Of a stretch of 64,000 nucleotides of DNA, positions 62,440 through 64,000 are shown in pieces (position 1 is the stretch's first letter; each line of letters begins with the position of its first letter). A program made the translations under genes and the position numbers. This DNA comes from Sycobia sp. Sy_11. Lineage: Eukaryota > Arthropoda > Insecta > Hymenoptera > Epichrysomallidae. The notes below the pieces were generated by a model. It was not told the origin of the DNA and ran no database searches. It worked only from the letters and a program-made list of their open reading frames with translations. The stretch spans positions 382,001-446,000 of the forward strand of contig JACCIC010000270.1 of the NCBI GenBank assembly GCA_018907035.1, in the 5' to 3' direction.

Positions 62440-62726
62440 CGCGACCAATCCAGCGCGCGAGATTTCACGTATCAAATGCACCACATATACATATGTGTGT
62501 ATATATATATATACTATATATATATCATATACGTCTGCATATAAATATATATTACATAGTAGTTGGGGCGGACCGCATATGTGCGGGTATTCCGGCGCGC
62601 TTCGCCGGTTATTAACAGCCCTCGAATGCGTAACGGCCCGTTAATTCGGAGGATTCATTTGCTCAGCTGCCGCGCGAGCGCGCGCGGATTACAAAGAACT
62701 CCGAAGCTCTTCTCCCTCTGCCTCTC

Positions 62727-62729
62727 ACT

Positions 62730-62770
<41 letters not shown>

Positions 62771-62880
62771 TTCTCATCCTCTTCTCTCCCTCTCTCCTCT
62801 CGACGTAGCTTTGCTTTTTATTCTTTCGATGATTATCTGACTGCCCATCCTGTTCCTCTCTCTCTCTCTCTCTCTTTCTC
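62727..62880 (+). repeat. (CT)n tracts
   Basis: CT-rich 62727-62810 with interruptions, and pure CT 62856-62876. Confidence 0.9.
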
Positions 62881-62889
62881 CGATTCTCG

Positions 62890-64000
62890 TTTTCTACCAG
62901 CTCTCGTTTGATTTGTTTTTTGTCTGGGCCAAGTGCGTGATCTGGCTCATCATCGGTCTTATGCATTATATATGCTTCGTGACGATTCGAGGGGCGATCG
63001 GGAATGAGAGTGGAAGGAATCGGCTTGGATTTTCGAGCGGGAGGGGGGGGGGGATTTGGTTGCGTGCGCGCGGGCGAATGGTGTCGGTGAAGAGCGGGTC
63101 AGGTGTAGCGTGCACGGGATAAGTCATTATATGGGCGATTTGAATTACTTATATTTTCTTCATATAAAAGTGATTCGAACTAATTTTGTATCTTATATAT
63201 ACAATAGATATTATTTATGAAGTCATTTGCTACCGTTTAATTATTCGCAATTTTTAGTAATTTTTATCTTTAAAGATTCCGTAATAGTATATTAATTATA
63301 ATCTAAGTCTTTAATCGAAAAATTATTGATTTTATATTCATGTTTTCTGTTTTATAATGACCAATATATGAAGCTTATAATTTAGTTTGTTCATTTTATC
63401 GGCTGTTCGCATAAGTTTTAAAAACTTATAATTTATTCTAATAATTTTTTGTATTCGAAAATGAGAAAAATCATCATTAATTGTTCCTTACACTATATTA
63501 ATTCAAAATTCATCAGCATATGGAAATATAATTGACAATTTACGAAAACATTCATACACGCAATGTACTCGTACATCACAATAGTCCGCCTACATAAAAT
63601 CATTTGTGAATCGATTCGCCGGATTCACTGCACGGTACGTCGGATTTTATCGGAAATATTTCATACATACGTCCTTGAATATAAAAAAAAAACCCCTATC
63701 GAAAGCACAAAACACATTCCAAACGGCACAGGAGCAGAGCTAAATCAGTCGCGAATAAACGAAATCGCTAATCGAATTCGATCGTAAATAATTCACAGCC
63801 ATTGAATTCCTATATTTCTCCTTCTATCACTCCCCCTCTCCAAGCTAAAACAGGCGCTTTTATTCCACGGCGAAATTCCATATGGCGCTTTTTACCCGAT
63901 ATAAATAAGCGGAAAAAAAACAAACAAAAAACAAAACGACCATCCCGCGGCCACCCTCGTTCTCGTTTTGCGCACGAAACCCAGAACAAAAAAAAAAAAA
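62890..64000. other. Non-coding, mostly AT-rich
   Basis: G9 run at 63042-63050, TATAAATA at 63900-63907 without a recognisable initiator or gene downstream before the window ends, and a terminal A12 run cut by the edge. Confidence 0.45.

Noticed and set aside
63900..63907. TATAAATA near the right edge as a promoter
   Set aside because: No initiator at the right distance and no gene before the window ends.
1..64000. CRISPR arrays, operons, insertion sequences, rRNA
   Set aside because: All regular repeats are simple microsatellites without unique spacers; nothing bacterial is present.

Overview
This is eukaryotic nuclear DNA with no rRNA, no operons and no prokaryotic features. It is crowded with long dinucleotide microsatellites ((TA)n, (CT)n/(GA)n, (CA)n/(TG)n). 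AT-rich deserts alternate with GC-rich islands in which CpG is plentiful (runs of CGCGCG at 5195, 13255, 44659 and 62422). This texture, the arthropod-type core promoter at 58.56 kb and the mariner-type transposon relic suggest an insect. The lack of CpG depletion together with the microsatellite density fits a hymenopteran (ant or parasitoid wasp) best. That assignment is inference; nothing in the window fixes the species.

Only one convincing protein gene is present: an uninterrupted 375-codon reading frame on the + strand at 58662-59789. It is clearly related to RED (IK), a spliceosomal B-complex protein. It keeps the N-terminal RED domain motif by motif. It has no intron, lacks the RE/RD-repeat region and the C-terminal RED domain, carries a polyglutamine tract, and is far more GC-rich than its surroundings. 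A TATA box and a consensus arthropod initiator lie just upstream. A variant poly(A) signal with an A10 run, and later canonical AATAAA signals, lie downstream. I read it as a retrogene (retroposed IK/RED copy) that has kept an open frame and has or acquired a promoter.

The rest is non-coding as far as I can see. From 0 to 51 kb there are AT-rich deserts (about 2.1-3.5, 8.9-10.1, 13.5-14.3, 26.5-28.2, 29.3-30.5, 37.5-38.5 and 48.8-50.0 kb), GC-rich islands (about 5.0-5.7, 7.8-8.7, 23.2-23.8, 26.0-26.5 and 28.3-29.2 kb) and dozens of microsatellites. A mariner-like transposase 3' end, broken by a frameshift, lies on the minus strand at 16.8-17.0 kb. A frameshifted exon-like segment lies at 2.9-3.2 kb.

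The most structured non-coding part is 51.0-53.9 kb. It holds a long near-perfect hairpin (50999-51105), a perfect TA palindrome beside it, a 1.24-kb segment bounded by inverted AACTACCCGTG ends (51470-52711) that contains a tRNA-like sequence and a 109-bp-period repeat, and a second pair of exact 20-bp inverted repeats (52749 and 53654). This looks like nested non-autonomous DNA transposons or fold-back elements.
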